From Rhizobiaceae bacterium (GTDB lineage Bacteria; Pseudomonadota; Alphaproteobacteria; Rhizobiales; Rhizobiaceae), in assembly GCA_019635715.1 (NCBI GenBank), contig JAHBYY010000051.1:1-32830 (forward strand): DNA of 32,830 bases, in the 5' to 3' direction. A program made the position numbers and the translations under genes. The stretch's first letter is position 1. The number at the start of each line of letters is the position of its first letter. Below, one piece after another: positions 7,584-15,847 of this stretch. The notes below the pieces were generated by a model. It saw only the letters and a program-made list of their open reading frames with translations. It was not told the DNA's origin and did not search any database.

Positions 7584-7925
7584 ATGCCCGACATCAAGAT
7601 GTTCGCCGACGCCGCCGACGGGGAGTGGGTCACCACCTTCGACGGCAACCGGCGCCGGGTGATCCTCCACACCGACGAGCTGATGATGGTCGAGTTCTCC
7701 TTCGTTGCCGGCGGCGTCGGCCAGATGCATTCGCATCCGCACATCCAGGCAAGCTATGTTGTGGAAGGCAGTTTCGACGTGACGATCGACGGGCGGACGC
7801 AAAGGATCGGCAAGGGCGGCGGCTACATCGTGCCGCCGAACCTGGTGCATGGGGTGAAGGCGCTGGAGGATGGCCGGCTGGTCGACGCCTTCACGCCGCA
7901 TCGCGCCGACTTCCTCGCATCCTGA
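7584..7925 (+). CDS. Small single-domain cupin protein
   Basis: This 113-residue protein is a single cupin barrel. Motif 1 is GQMHSHPHIQASYVVEG (46-62), with H49, H51 or H53 and E61 as likely metal ligands, and motif 2 is YIVPPNLVHGV (81-91), with H89 as the fourth ligand. Such stand-alone cupins beside sugar-catabolic genes are often annotated as pectin-degradation (KdgF-like) or sugar-isomerising proteins, but the length and motifs alone do not decide this. It precedes the Hyi-like gene by 46 bp and is probably co-transcribed with it. The ATG at 7584 gives a complete domain; the ribosome site (AGGA at 7572-7575) is modest. Confidence 0.85.
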   Translation: MPDIKMFADAADGEWVTTFDGNRRRVILHTDELMMVEFSFVAGGVGQMHSHPHIQASYVVEGSFDVTIDGRTQRIGKGGGYIVPPNLVHGVKALEDGRLVDAFTPHRADFLAS

Positions 7926-7971
7926 TCGCCCGCGGCGGCGTTCCCGATATCCGACAGCAAGGACCTCTCCG

Positions 7972-8769
7972 ATGACATCGTCGAATTCCGCTCCGGCATT
8001 CCGGCTGGCTGCCTGCGCGGAAATGCTGTTTCGCGAGCTTCCGGCCGTCGAGCGGGTCAAGCGGCTCGACGAACTCGGCTTTCTCGTCGAAATCTGGGAT
8101 TGGACGCGCCACGACATCAAGGCGCTGGCCGGCAGCGGTGCGACCTTCTCGTCGATGACCGGCTACGTCACCGGCACGCTTGCGGATCCCGAAGGCGCGG
8201 CGGAGCTGCTGCGCACGGCGAAGCTGTCCATTCCGGTGGCGAAGGAACTCGGCATCCCCCGCCTCAACCTGCACGGCACCGGGCTGGACGGCAGCGGTCT
8301 GCCGGTCAGGCCGGCATTCTTGGTCACCGGCAGCATGTGGGCGCAAGCGCGCGACACATTGAACCGTCTCGCCGATCTCGGCGAGGCCGAGGGAGTCACC
8401 TTCGTCCTGGAAAACCTCAACGCGGCGGTCGATCATCCCGGCGTGCCGTTCGGCAGAGCCGAGGACTGCCTGGCGCTGGTCGCCTCGATCGACAGGCCGT
8501 CGCTCAGGATGATGCTCGACCTCTACCACGCCCAGATCGGCGAGGGGAACCTGATCGAGCTGCTGAAGCGCAGCCTGCCTTACATCGGCGAGATCCAGGT
8601 CGCCGACGTGCCCGGCCGTTGCGAGCCGGGCACCGGCGAGATCAACTATCCCGGGATCGCCGAGGCGCTCGTCGCGATGGGCTATCGCGGCGTCATCGGG
8701 CTCGAGGCCTGGCCGTCGTCGGACAGCGAGACGGCCCTGCGGCGTTTCCGGACCGCCTTCCTGGGATAG
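7972..8769 (+). CDS. Hydroxypyruvate isomerase family protein (Hyi/OtnI-like TIM barrel)
   Basis: The 265-residue protein is a xylose-isomerase-like TIM barrel of the hydroxypyruvate isomerase group, close to the usual length of about 258. Candidate metal and substrate residues line up: E147 (LENLN), D183 and H186 (MLDLYHAQ), Q209 in the family signature IQVADVPGR followed by CEPGTGEINYP (217-227), and E245 near the C-terminus. Members either isomerise hydroxypyruvate and tartronate semialdehyde or, as OtnI, isomerise 2-oxo-tetronates in erythronate and threonate breakdown. No partner kinase or aldolase (OtnK/OtnC) lies in the window, so the choice is open. The ATG at 7972 has AAGGA upstream; an in-frame extension to 7870 overlaps the cupin gene and is not family-like. 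Confidence 0.88.
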   Translation: MTSSNSAPAFRLAACAEMLFRELPAVERVKRLDELGFLVEIWDWTRHDIKALAGSGATFSSMTGYVTGTLADPEGAAELLRTAKLSIPVAKELGIPRLNLHGTGLDGSGLPVRPAFLVTGSMWAQARDTLNRLADLGEAEGVTFVLENLNAAVDHPGVPFGRAEDCLALVASIDRPSLRMMLDLYHAQIGEGNLIELLKRSLPYIGEIQVADVPGRCEPGTGEINYPGIAEALVAMGYRGVIGLEAWPSSDSETALRRFRTAFLG

Positions 8770-8855
8770 AGGAACCGGCGCGCCGGCCGCGATACGATAT
8801 GCGGGGCCGGCAGGGCTATCGCATATGGCGGCAGGCAGTCAGGTCTGCGGCTGAA

Positions 8856-8896
8856 TACCCCCACCCCTGACCCCTCCCCGCAAGGGGGAGGGGGAC
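8856..8896 (-). repeat. C/G-rich REP-like repeat, copy 1
   Basis: This copy contains TACCCCCACCCC (8856-8867) and the hairpin-forming CCCCGCAAGGGGGAG (8876-8890). Both words reappear in reverse complement in copy 2 at 8965-9029. Repeats of this appearance are frequent between convergent genes in Mesorhizobium-like genomes; that is family knowledge and was not checked here. Confidence 0.7.
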
Positions 8897-8959
8897 GTCG
8901 CGACCGGTTTGCCAGCAAAAATGCGGGGACGATTGGCGTTTGACGCGACTTCGGACCGG

Positions 8960-9030
8960 TTCCCCTCCCCCTTGCGGGGGTCCGAAGGACAGGCGAGACC
9001 GGTGGCTCGCCCTGAAAGGGGTGGGGGTAG
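8960..9030 (+). repeat. C/G-rich REP-like repeat, copy 2 (inverted, longer)
   Basis: It contains CTCCCCCTTGCGGGG (8965-8979), the exact reverse complement of 8876-8890, and GGGGTGGGGGTA (9018-9029), the exact reverse complement of 8856-8867. It is longer than copy 1 by about 30 nt in the middle, where GGCGAG and CTCGCC can form a second stem. The two copies face each other. Confidence 0.7.
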
Positions 9031-9089
9031 CTTCAAATGCGATTGCCCTGGCGAGGCCGGGGAGGGGGCAGCCGACCTCCCGGCCGGTT

Positions 9090-10205
9090 TCAGGTCAGCG
9101 GCATGCCCGAAATCGGCAGGCGCGTCGGCGCGGGCGACGAGGTGGCGACGTAGCTGCGCAGGGCGACGTCCATCATCAGCCAGCCCCAGTTGATCAGCCG
9201 CCCCTGCTCGGCATCCGAGAACGGGTCGAGGCGCGTCCGCATCTTCGCCAGTTGCGCGATGGCGGCGGGGCTCGCCTTCAGGTTTTGCGGGGCGGGATAG
9301 CGGCTCGGGTCTCCGTCGATGCCGCAGAACGCGACGACCCGCTTGTCCGAGGCGGCGGTCGCGAACAGCAGGCGCTTGCGCAGGCCGCGCGCCTGGTCGG
9401 TGGCGATGTCGAGCGCCCGCAGCGCCTGCTTCGGCCACAGGCCGCTGCTCGATTCTTCGGTGCCGAACGGCGCGCCCGCATCGCTGACGATGATCGGATC
9501 GAAGCCGTCGACGGTCTCCAGGCCGAGATTGTCGTAGACCCCGCCATCGGTCAGCGACAGTCTGGCAGTGTAGTTCGGGTCGCCATGGTGGATCGCTCCG
9601 TCGAGCTTGACCCAGCTTCTGGGATCGAGGTCGATCTCGACGGGCGAGAGCACCGGGGGAAAGGCGCTCGACGCCGCCACGGCGACGGCGAGCCGGATCT
9701 TCGGCTTGGGGATCAGGCCGATCGTATAGTCGGCCAGCCGCTCCTTCTGCATGCGGACGAGCCGACCGGTCTGCAGGTTCGTGGCGTTGAAGACGAATTG
9801 CGGGCCTTCCGGCAGGTCCTGCAGCGTCTTTCCTTCGAAGAGGTCGTCGTAGATGCCGGCGAGCACGTCGCCGATCGACTTGCCCGGCAGCAAGCTGCCC
9901 CAGCCGACCGCCGCCGTGTCGACCGAGCGGCGGCAGAAGGCGCGGAGCGGCTCGATCACCCGCTGATCGAGATCGTCGAAGCGATCGCCGCTCCGCTTCA
10001 GGCGCGGCCAGGCCGCCGCCAGCATGCCGCTGGCGATCGATCCGCCCGACACGCTGGAGATGCGGGTTACCTTGGTCAGGTAGCCGAGCTCGTTCAGCCG
10101 GATCAGCGCGCCGCAGTGGAACAGCGCCGCCCGGAAGCCGCCGCCCGACAGTGCGAGCGCCGGGGTGGTGCGATCGAGCGTCTCGGCAATGGGTTCCGTC
10201 GCCAT
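9090..10205 (-). CDS. Patatin-like phospholipase family protein
   Basis: This 371-residue protein is a patatin-like acyl hydrolase that would cleave fatty acyl esters of phospholipids through a Ser-Asp dyad. The oxyanion-hole region is LSGGGFRAA (19-27), the nucleophile elbow reads SVSGGS (51-56) with S53 the likely nucleophile, and the aspartate sits in TDGGVYDN (D220). The first glycine of the usual GxSxG is a serine here. No signal peptide or membrane segment is apparent, so it is probably cytosolic. Start ATG 10205 has GGAGAAGG upstream. It stands alone, divergent from tmk, with no cyclic-nucleotide synthase or other defence partner nearby; bacterial relatives include toxins, defence effectors (CapV) and housekeeping lipases. 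Role unknown. Confidence 0.88.
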   Translation of the reverse strand: MATEPIAETLDRTTPALALSGGGFRAALFHCGALIRLNELGYLTKVTRISSVSGGSIASGMLAAAWPRLKRSGDRFDDLDQRVIEPLRAFCRRSVDTAAVGWGSLLPGKSIGDVLAGIYDDLFEGKTLQDLPEGPQFVFNATNLQTGRLVRMQKERLADYTIGLIPKPKIRLAVAVAASSAFPPVLSPVEIDLDPRSWVKLDGAIHHGDPNYTARLSLTDGGVYDNLGLETVDGFDPIIVSDAGAPFGTEESSSGLWPKQALRALDIATDQARGLRKRLLFATAASDKRVVAFCGIDGDPSRYPAPQNLKASPAAIAQLAKMRTRLDPFSDAEQGRLINWGWLMMDVALRSYVATSSPAPTRLPISGMPLT

Positions 10206-10439
10206 GGTCCTTCTCCGGGAACGGTGCCTGTGCTTTCAGTGGAACGCCGTCTGGCCCGCCCGCCCGGCCCATCCGCGCGGTCTTGGCGGGCGAGCCGGCG
10301 GGCGGTGGTTAGGCTGCCTTGTAGACGGATCGTAGCAGAATCGAACGGAGCGCAAACCAGATTCAAGACGCGGATCTCCGTTCCTGTCGCTGAGGCGATC
10401 GGCTAAGGAACGGACTTTGGCGGGGAGGGTCGGACTCAG

Positions 10440-11102
10440 GTGCCGCGAGGCTTCTTCATCACGTTCGAGGGCGGCGAGGGTGCCGGCAAGTCGACGCAGA
10501 TCGCCCGGCTGGCGACGCTGCTGCGCGACGGCGGCAAGGATGTCGTGGTCACGCGCGAACCCGGAGGATCGCCCGGTGCCGAGGCGATCCGCCACGTGAT
10601 CCTCTCGGGTGCCGCCGAGCCGTTCGGCCCGCAGTTGGAGACCCTTCTGTTCGCCGCCGCGCGTGCCGACCATGTCGACCGGGTGATCCGGCCGGCGATC
10701 GAACGCGGCGCCATCGTTCTGTGCGACCGCTTCATCGATTCCTCGCGGGTCTACCAGGGACTTGCGAGCCCCGAGGCGCGCGACCTCGTCGCCGCGACAG
10801 AGCCGATCGCGGTGGCCGGCGCGATGCCGGACATGACGCTGATCTTCGATCTCGATCCCGAGGAAGGCCTGCGCCGGGCAGGGCGGCGGCGCGGCGCCGA
10901 CAGTGTCGACCGGTTCGAACGCGAGGATCTCGACACCCATCGCAAACGGCGCCAGGCCTTCCTCGACATTGCCGCGCGCGAACCGGAGCGCTGCATCGTC
11001 ATCGACGCGGCCGCCGATGCCGAGACGATCGAGACCGTCGTGGTTTCGGCGGTCATCGCCGCGTTGAACGCCCGTGCCGAGCCCGGTAAGGACGGGGCAT
11101 GA
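10440..11102 (+). CDS. tmk: Thymidylate kinase
   Basis: The 220-residue enzyme phosphorylates dTMP to dTDP in dTTP synthesis. Walker A is GGEGAGKST (11-19), the DR motif is [13 protein letters not shown] (95-107) and the LID region is the arginine-rich stretch around [15 protein letters not shown]. The start is GTG at 10440, directly before the conserved [11 protein letters not shown] beginning; GGGGAGGG lies about 11 nt upstream. The stop overlaps the holB start (ATGA), so the two are translationally coupled. The 234 bp between this start and the divergent patatin gene hold no recognisable gene and should contain both promoters. Confidence 0.96.
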   Translation: MPRGFFITFEGGEGAGKSTQIARLATLLRDGGKDVVVTREPGGSPGAEAIRHVILSGAAEPFGPQLETLLFAAARADHVDRVIRPAIERGAIVLCDRFIDSSRVYQGLASPEARDLVAATEPIAVAGAMPDMTLIFDLDPEEGLRRAGRRRGADSVDRFEREDLDTHRKRRQAFLDIAAREPERCIVIDAAADAETIETVVVSAVIAALNARAEPGKDGA

Positions 11103-12154
11103 GTTTCGAACGTCTCGCACCCGAGCAGCACGACACGCTGGAAGGGGTATCCGAGCCGGCGGAGAGCCGCGTCCTGATCGGCCACGCCGAGGCTGGAAGG
11201 CTGATCGCCTCGGCCTACCGGGCCGGCCGCCTGCCGCATGCGCTGCTGCTCGTCGGTCCCGGCGGCATCGGCAAGGCGACGTTCGCCTTCCACCTCGCCG
11301 GCCATCTGCTGGCAAACCGCGATCCCGCGGCGGCGCCGGACGAGCTTTCGCCGCGCGATCCGCAGTCGGCCTTGTTCCGCCAGATCGCGTCGGGTTCGCA
11401 CCCGGCCGTGCTTCACCTGACGCGCTCCTACAACGACAAGACCAAGAAATTCGCCTCGACGCTCGGCGTCGACGAGATCCGCCGCGTCAGCCGCTTCCTC
11501 TCCATGACCTCGCACGACGGCAGCCACCGGATCGTCATCGTCGACGCCACCGACGACATGACCGTCAGCGCGGCGAACGCCCTGCTGAAGCGCCTCGAAG
11601 AGCCGCCGGCCCGCACGGTCTTCCTGCTGATCTCGCATTCGCCGGGACGCCTGCTGCCCACCATCCGCTCGCGCTGCCAGCTCATCCGCATGGCGCCGCT
11701 CGAAGACGGCGAGCTGGCGGCGATCCTGTCGGCCCAGGGCTTTGCGCTGCCGGCCGAGCCGGTGCCGCGCGGCGAACTGCTGGCCCGCGCCGGCGGCAGC
11801 GCCCGCCGGGCGATCCTGCTGGCGGAGTTCGGAGGCCAGGACATCATCGGCGCTTTCGAGACGCTGACGAGCGCCGAAAGGCTGGACGTGCCCGGCGCCC
11901 ACCGTCTGGCCGAAATCGTGTCGGCGCGCGACCAGGAGATCCGCTTCGACCTCCTGAATGCCCATATGCTCGACCGGCTGGCCGAGTCGGCGTCGCAGGC
12001 CGCGGTCGCCGGGCAGGGTGCGCGGGCGCAACGCCTGTCGTCGCTCTGGCAGGAATTGCGCGTTGCGGTCGACGAGGCGGACACCTACAATCTCGACCGC
12101 AAACAACACGTCCTCAACATGCTCCTGCGGCTGCACGACACTTTTCGAATGTGA
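11099..12154 (+). CDS. holB: DNA polymerase III subunit delta prime
   Basis: The 351-residue protein is the delta prime subunit of the DNA polymerase III clamp loader, an AAA+ fold protein that helps load the beta clamp. Visible are GPGGIGKAT (53-61), a P-loop-like motif of the alphaproteobacterial type, [10 protein letters not shown] (about 147-156) in place of Walker B, and the conserved SRC motif (191-193) in TIRSRCQLI, which supplies an arginine to neighbouring ATPase sites. The four-cysteine zinc module of many bacterial clamp-loader subunits is not seen. Its start overlaps tmk by 4 bp, and metG follows after 82 bp, the conserved order in rhizobia. Confidence 0.93.
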   Translation: MSFERLAPEQHDTLEGVSEPAESRVLIGHAEAGRLIASAYRAGRLPHALLLVGPGGIGKATFAFHLAGHLLANRDPAAAPDELSPRDPQSALFRQIASGSHPAVLHLTRSYNDKTKKFASTLGVDEIRRVSRFLSMTSHDGSHRIVIVDATDDMTVSAANALLKRLEEPPARTVFLLISHSPGRLLPTIRSRCQLIRMAPLEDGELAAILSAQGFALPAEPVPRGELLARAGGSARRAILLAEFGGQDIIGAFETLTSAERLDVPGAHRLAEIVSARDQEIRFDLLNAHMLDRLAESASQAAVAGQGARAQRLSSLWQELRVAVDEADTYNLDRKQHVLNMLLRLHDTFRM

Positions 12155-12236
12155 TGCCCGGTTTTACCGGTAGGCTTCGGCTCGCCGGCGCGCTATTTCA
12201 CCCGACCGATAGTCCAGGCATTCGAACGGCCCGATC

Positions 12237-13787
12237 ATGTCACGCCAGAAATTCTACATCACCACCGCCATCTCCTATCCCAACGGCAGGCCGCATATCG
12301 GCCATGCCTATGAGATGATCGCCACCGACGCGCTGGCGCGGTTCCAGCGGCTCGACGGCAAGGACGTGTATTTCCTCACCGGCACCGACGAGCACGGCAT
12401 CAAGATGCTGCAGACGGCGCGCAAGGAAGGCATCAGCCCGCGCCAGCTCGCCGACCGGAATTCCGAGGAGTTCCGCCGCATGGCCTCGGCGCTGAACATC
12501 TCGAACGATGATTTCATCCGCACCACCGAGGAGCGGCACCATCGCTCCTGCCAGGCGATCTGGCAGGCGATGGCCGCCAGCGGCGACATCTACAAGGGCG
12601 GCTATGCCGGCTGGTACTCGGTCCGCGACGAAGCCTACTACGCCGAGGACGAGACGACCGTTCGCGAGGACGGCGTCCGCTACGGGCCGCAGGGCACGCC
12701 GGTGGAATGGGTCGAGGAGGCCAGCTACTTCTTCCGCCTGTCGGCCTACCAGGACCGGCTGCTGGCGCTCTACGAGAGCAACCCGCAGTTCATCGGGCCG
12801 GCCGAGCGGCGCAACGAGATCGTCAGCTTCGTCAGGTCGGGCCTGAAGGACCTGTCGATCTCGCGCACCACCTTCGACTGGGGCATTCCGGTGCCGGGCG
12901 ACGAGGCGCACGTCATGTATGTCTGGGTCGACGCCCTGACCAACTACATCACCGGCGTCGGCTATCCCGACCTCGACGATCCGCTGTGGCGCTTCTGGCC
13001 CGCCGACGTGCATGTCATCGGCAAGGACATCACGCGCTTCCATGCCGTCTACTGGCCGGCCTTCCTGATGTCGGCCGGCATACCGCTGCCCAGCCGCGTG
13101 TTCGGCCACGGCTTCGTGTTCAACCGCGGCGAGAAGATGTCGAAGTCGCTGGGCAACGTCATCGATCCGTTCAGCCTCGTCGACCATTACGGCCTCGACC
13201 AGGTGCGCTATTTCATGCTGCGCGAAGTGCCGTTCGGCCAGGATGGCAGCTACAGCCACGAGTCGATCGTGGCGCGCACCAATGCCGACCTCGCCAACGA
13301 CCTCGGCAATCTCGCGCAGCGGTCGCTGTCGATGATCGCCAAGAACCTCGGCGGCGTGGTGCCCAACAGGGGTACGTTGACGGACGCCGACACGGTGATC
13401 CTCGACCAGGCGGCGCGCGCCCTCGACGAGGCACGGCGCTGCATGGCCGACCAGCAGATCCACCTGGCGCTCGGCGCGATCTTCCAGGTCGTCGCCGACG
13501 CCAACCGCTATTTCGCCGGCCAGGAGCCGTGGGCGCTGAAGAAGACCGATCCGGCGCGCATGGAGACCGTGCTCTACACGACGGCGGAAGTGGTGCGCCG
13601 CGTCGCGCTGCTCTGCCAGCCCTTCATGCCCGGCTCGGCGGCGAAGCTGCTGGACACGCTCGGCGTCGCCGGGGAGGCGCGCAGCTTCGCGCATGTCGAG
13701 GCGGCGCACGCGCTGGTGCCCGGCGCCAGCCTGCCTGCACCGACCGGGGTGTTTCCGCGCTATGTCGAAAAGCCGGACGCCGCCTGA
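12237..13787 (+). CDS. metG: Methionyl-tRNA synthetase
   Basis: The 516-residue class I aminoacyl-tRNA synthetase charges tRNA-Met. The HIGH signature is H20-I-G-H23 in [10 protein letters not shown] and the KMSKS loop is K300-S304 ([10 protein letters not shown]). The length and the lack of a C-terminal EMAPII-like tRNA-binding extension match the short alphaproteobacterial form. The ATG at 12237 begins [17 protein letters not shown], the family start. The upstream 82-bp spacer holds no gene. The tatD gene begins 2 nt after its stop, so the two are co-transcribed. Confidence 0.97.
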   Translation: MSRQKFYITTAISYPNGRPHIGHAYEMIATDALARFQRLDGKDVYFLTGTDEHGIKMLQTARKEGISPRQLADRNSEEFRRMASALNISNDDFIRTTEERHHRSCQAIWQAMAASGDIYKGGYAGWYSVRDEAYYAEDETTVREDGVRYGPQGTPVEWVEEASYFFRLSAYQDRLLALYESNPQFIGPAERRNEIVSFVRSGLKDLSISRTTFDWGIPVPGDEAHVMYVWVDALTNYITGVGYPDLDDPLWRFWPADVHVIGKDITRFHAVYWPAFLMSAGIPLPSRVFGHGFVFNRGEKMSKSLGNVIDPFSLVDHYGLDQVRYFMLREVPFGQDGSYSHESIVARTNADLANDLGNLAQRSLSMIAKNLGGVVPNRGTLTDADTVILDQAARALDEARRCMADQQIHLALGAIFQVVADANRYFAGQEPWALKKTDPARMETVLYTTAEVVRRVALLCQPFMPGSAAKLLDTLGVAGEARSFAHVEAAHALVPGASLPAPTGVFPRYVEKPDAA

Positions 13788-13789
13788 CG

Positions 13790-14581
13790 ATGCTCGTCGA
13801 CAGCCATTGCCACCTCGACTTTCCGGATTTCGCCGCGGAGCGCGACGCGGTCGTCGCGCGCGCGCTGGCGGCGGGCGTCGGCCGCATGGTGACGATCTGC
13901 ACGCGGGTGCGCCGCTTCGCGCAGGTGCTCGAGGTCACCGAGGCCTATCCGGAGGTTTTTTGCTCGGTCGGCACCCATCCGCACAATGCCGGCGAGGAAG
14001 TCGGTATCACGGCCGACGAACTCGTAGCGCTTTCGACCCATCCGAAGGTCGTGGCGATCGGCGAGGCCGGGCTCGACTATCACTACGACAAGGCGCCGCG
14101 CGACGCGCAGGCGGCCGGGCTTCGCACGCATATCGAGGCGGCGCGGCGCACCGGCCTGCCGCTGGTCATCCATGCGCGCTCCGCCGACGACGACATGATC
14201 GCCATCCTGGAGGACGAGGCCGGGAAGGGCGCCTTTCCCTTCGTGCTGCATTGCTTCTCGTCGGGAGCGGCCCTCGCCGCGGCCGGCGTCAGGCTCGGCG
14301 GTTACGTCTCGTTCTCGGGCATCCTGACCTTCCGCAATTCGGAAGAGTTGCGCGACATCGCCCGGGAAGTGCCCTTGGATCGGCTGCTGGTCGAGACCGA
14401 CGCGCCCTACCTGGCGCCGGTGCCGCATCGCGGCAAGCGCAACGAACCGGCTTTTGTGCGCCACACCGCCTCGGTCCTGGCGTCGGTGCATGGCGTGGAC
14501 GATGCGCGGATGGAAGCCGCGACGACGGAGAATTTCTTCCGTCTTTTCAGCAAGATGCCGCCCGTCGTGAAAGCGTCCTGA
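13790..14581 (+). CDS. TatD-family metal-dependent hydrolase (DNase)
   Basis: The 263-residue protein is a TIM-barrel metallohydrolase of the TatD group, whose members have 3'-5' exonuclease or D-aminoacyl-tRNA-related activities reported. All metal ligands are seen: H6 and H8 (DSHCHLDF), E92 (GEAGLDYHYD), H128 (VIHAR), H154 (LHCFS) and D204 (ETDAPYL). It starts 2 nt after the metG stop and is followed 4 nt later by the MBL-fold gene, so metG-tatD-MBL form a tight operon. It is the YcfH-like member of the family usually found next to metG in alphaproteobacteria. Precise cellular substrate is not established from sequence. Confidence 0.95.
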   Translation: MLVDSHCHLDFPDFAAERDAVVARALAAGVGRMVTICTRVRRFAQVLEVTEAYPEVFCSVGTHPHNAGEEVGITADELVALSTHPKVVAIGEAGLDYHYDKAPRDAQAAGLRTHIEAARRTGLPLVIHARSADDDMIAILEDEAGKGAFPFVLHCFSSGAALAAAGVRLGGYVSFSGILTFRNSEELRDIAREVPLDRLLVETDAPYLAPVPHRGKRNEPAFVRHTASVLASVHGVDDARMEAATTENFFRLFSKMPPVVKAS

Positions 14582-14585
14582 CAGC

Positions 14586-15395
14586 GTGCCGGACCGCCTG
14601 CGCTTCACCATTCTCGGTTGCGGCTCGTCGGCCGGCACGCCGCGCATCAATGGTGACTGGGGACAGTGCGACCCGACGAATCCGCGCAACCGCCGCACGC
14701 GGGCGGCCGCACTCGTGGAGCGCATCCGGCCGGACGGTCGCGCCACGCGCGTCGTCATCGACACCGGTCCGGACTTCCGCGAGCAGATGATCGGCAGCGG
14801 CGTTACCACCATCGATGCCGCGATCTACACCCATGCCCATGCCGACCACATCCACGGCATCGACGATCTGCGCAGCTACGTGCTGATCAATCGCCGCCTG
14901 ATGGACGTCTACGCGGACGAGCCGACGTTCAAACGCCTCGACGAGGCCTTCGGCTATTGCTTCGCCAGCCCGCCGGGCAGTTCCTATCCGCCGATCCTGA
15001 GGGCGCACCGCATCGAACATGATCGCGTCGTCGAGATCGCGGGAGAGGGGGGTACCCTCGCCTTCGAGCCGTTGCCGCAGCAGCATGGCGACATCGTCTC
15101 GCTCGGCTTCCGCATCGGACCGGTCGCCTATTGTCCGGACGTCAACGATTTCCCTGTCGCGACGGTCGAGCGCATGGGCGGGCTCGGCCTGCTGGTCATC
15201 GACGCGCTGCAGTACAAGGGCCATCCGAGCCATCTGTCGCTGGCCGAGGCGCTCGACTGGATCGAGCGGATCGGGCCGCAGCGCGCTCTGCTGACCCACA
15301 TGCACACGCCGCTCGACTACGAGACCGTCCTGCGGGAAACGCCGCCGCATGTCGAGCCGGCCTATGACGGCCAGGTGCTGGAGTTCGTTGTCTGA
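14586..15395 (+). CDS. MBL-fold metallo-hydrolase (PhnP/RNase Z-like)
   Basis: The 269-residue protein has the metallo-beta-lactamase fold. THAHADHIHGIDD carries the HxHxDH metal motif (H83, H85, D87, H88), preceded by VIDTGPDF (57-64), a strand typical of the phosphodiesterase-like branch. GWP-type PhnP relatives hydrolyse cyclic ribose phosphates; others act on RNA. There is no phosphonate gene in the window, so the PhnP label is only structural. The start is GTG at 14586, 4 nt after the tatD stop, giving the conserved beginning LRFTILGCGSSAGTPR. It is the last gene of the tmk-to-MBL run and is followed by a hairpin at 15441-15460. Confidence 0.9.
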   Translation: MPDRLRFTILGCGSSAGTPRINGDWGQCDPTNPRNRRTRAAALVERIRPDGRATRVVIDTGPDFREQMIGSGVTTIDAAIYTHAHADHIHGIDDLRSYVLINRRLMDVYADEPTFKRLDEAFGYCFASPPGSSYPPILRAHRIEHDRVVEIAGEGGTLAFEPLPQQHGDIVSLGFRIGPVAYCPDVNDFPVATVERMGGLGLLVIDALQYKGHPSHLSLAEALDWIERIGPQRALLTHMHTPLDYETVLRETPPHVEPAYDGQVLEFVV

Positions 15396-15440
15396 CGCTC
15401 ACGGACGAAGCGATTGATCGTCGGCGGTCCGGTGAGGTTC

Positions 15441-15460
15441 CGGCACGCGGTCTCGTGCCG
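15441..15460 (+). terminator. Hairpin after the MBL-fold gene
   Basis: A perfect 7-bp stem, CGGCACG with CGTGCCG, and a 6-nt loop lie 45 nt after the MBL-fold stop. There is no T-run, so a simple intrinsic terminator is not proven; Rho-dependent ending or a repeat-derived hairpin is possible. Confidence 0.35.
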
Positions 15461-15507
15461 CTCGCTCGCTTCGCTCGTCCTGCACCGGAATGACCAATGA
15501 GCGGGTG

Positions 15508-15543
15508 CCGATGCAAGCCGCAGCAGCCCCGATGCAAGCCGCA
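15508..15543. repeat. Spaced direct repeat CCGATGCAAGCCGCA, two copies
   Basis: The 15-mer CCGATGCAAGCCGCA occurs exactly at 15508-15522 and 15529-15543, start to start 21 bp. No role is evident; the regular spacing and exact match suggest recent local duplication or a protein-binding array. Confidence 0.75.
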
Positions 15544-15576
15544 ACGTCGGCGGTTGGTGCACGCATCTCCGCCTTT

Positions 15577-15628
15577 CGTCATCCTCGGGCAAGCATCCGC
15601 AAAGCGGTTGCGCGACCCGAGGATCCAT
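15577..15628. repeat. REP-like inverted repeat (CGTCATCCTCGGG family), copy with expanded loop
   Basis: ATCCTCGGG at 15581-15589 pairs exactly with CCCGAGGAT at 15616-15624, separated by 26 nt. The same arms, with a 5-nt loop, occur in the repeat at 30555-30644, so these are two members of one family in this window. Confidence 0.7.
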
Positions 15629-15655
15629 GCCGGAACCTGCCATGCCGGAACCTGC
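15626..15655. repeat. Perfect tandem duplication of a 15-mer
   Basis: CATGCCGGAACCTGC occurs twice head to tail, at 15626-15640 and 15641-15655, directly after the REP-like element. It looks like a recent slippage or duplication event. Confidence 0.8.
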
Positions 15656-15847
15656 CAGCACCACCGACGGCCAAAGTTTCGGGCCTTCGATGCAACGACC
15701 GAATCCGGATTGCAGCCTATCAAATAGTTCCATAATCTATCTTATGCGACTTTGCTGTGCGGCGGCTATTCTCTGACGCGTTGCGCGCCCTTCACTTGCC
15801 CGCTACCGTCGTCATCTCTGATTTATGAGCTCGGCTGCGACCGTTGC

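Larger units (their letters stand above)
8770..9089. other. 320-bp intergenic region with inverted repeat pair
   Basis: No gene is supported between the Hyi-like gene and the convergent patatin-like gene. Right after the Hyi stop lies a perfect 12-bp palindrome CCGGCGCGCCGG (8775-8786). The rest is dominated by two opposed copies of a C/G-rich repeat, listed separately. This is a typical site for repetitive extragenic elements between convergent genes. Confidence 0.6.
15396..15847. other. 452-bp non-coding, repeat-rich region
   Basis: No gene is supported here. The left part can fold: CGGCACG (15441-15447) pairs perfectly with CGTGCCG (15454-15460), enclosed by CCGGTG (15429-15434) and CACCGG (15483-15488), and may end the upstream operon. 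Then come a spaced 15-mer pair, a REP-like hairpin and a tandem 15-mer, listed separately. From about 15720 the sequence is clearly less GC-rich than its neighbours and may hold the promoter of the 161-residue gene. Confidence 0.6.

Noticed and set aside
9090-10205. Patatin as part of a CBASS-type antiphage system
   Set aside because: No cyclic-nucleotide synthase or ancillary defence gene is near; neighbours are housekeeping genes and repeats.
8839-10272. Minus-strand frame covering the patatin gene in another frame
   Set aside because: The patatin frame has complete catalytic motifs and a good ribosome site; this one is a composition-driven shadow.
14586-15395. MBL-fold protein as phosphonate-pathway PhnP
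   Set aside because: No other phn gene is present and the position after metG-tatD is a general alphaproteobacterial arrangement.
15508-15655. Short CRISPR-like array
   Set aside because: Only two copies of each 15-mer, no uniform spacer pattern and no cas genes.
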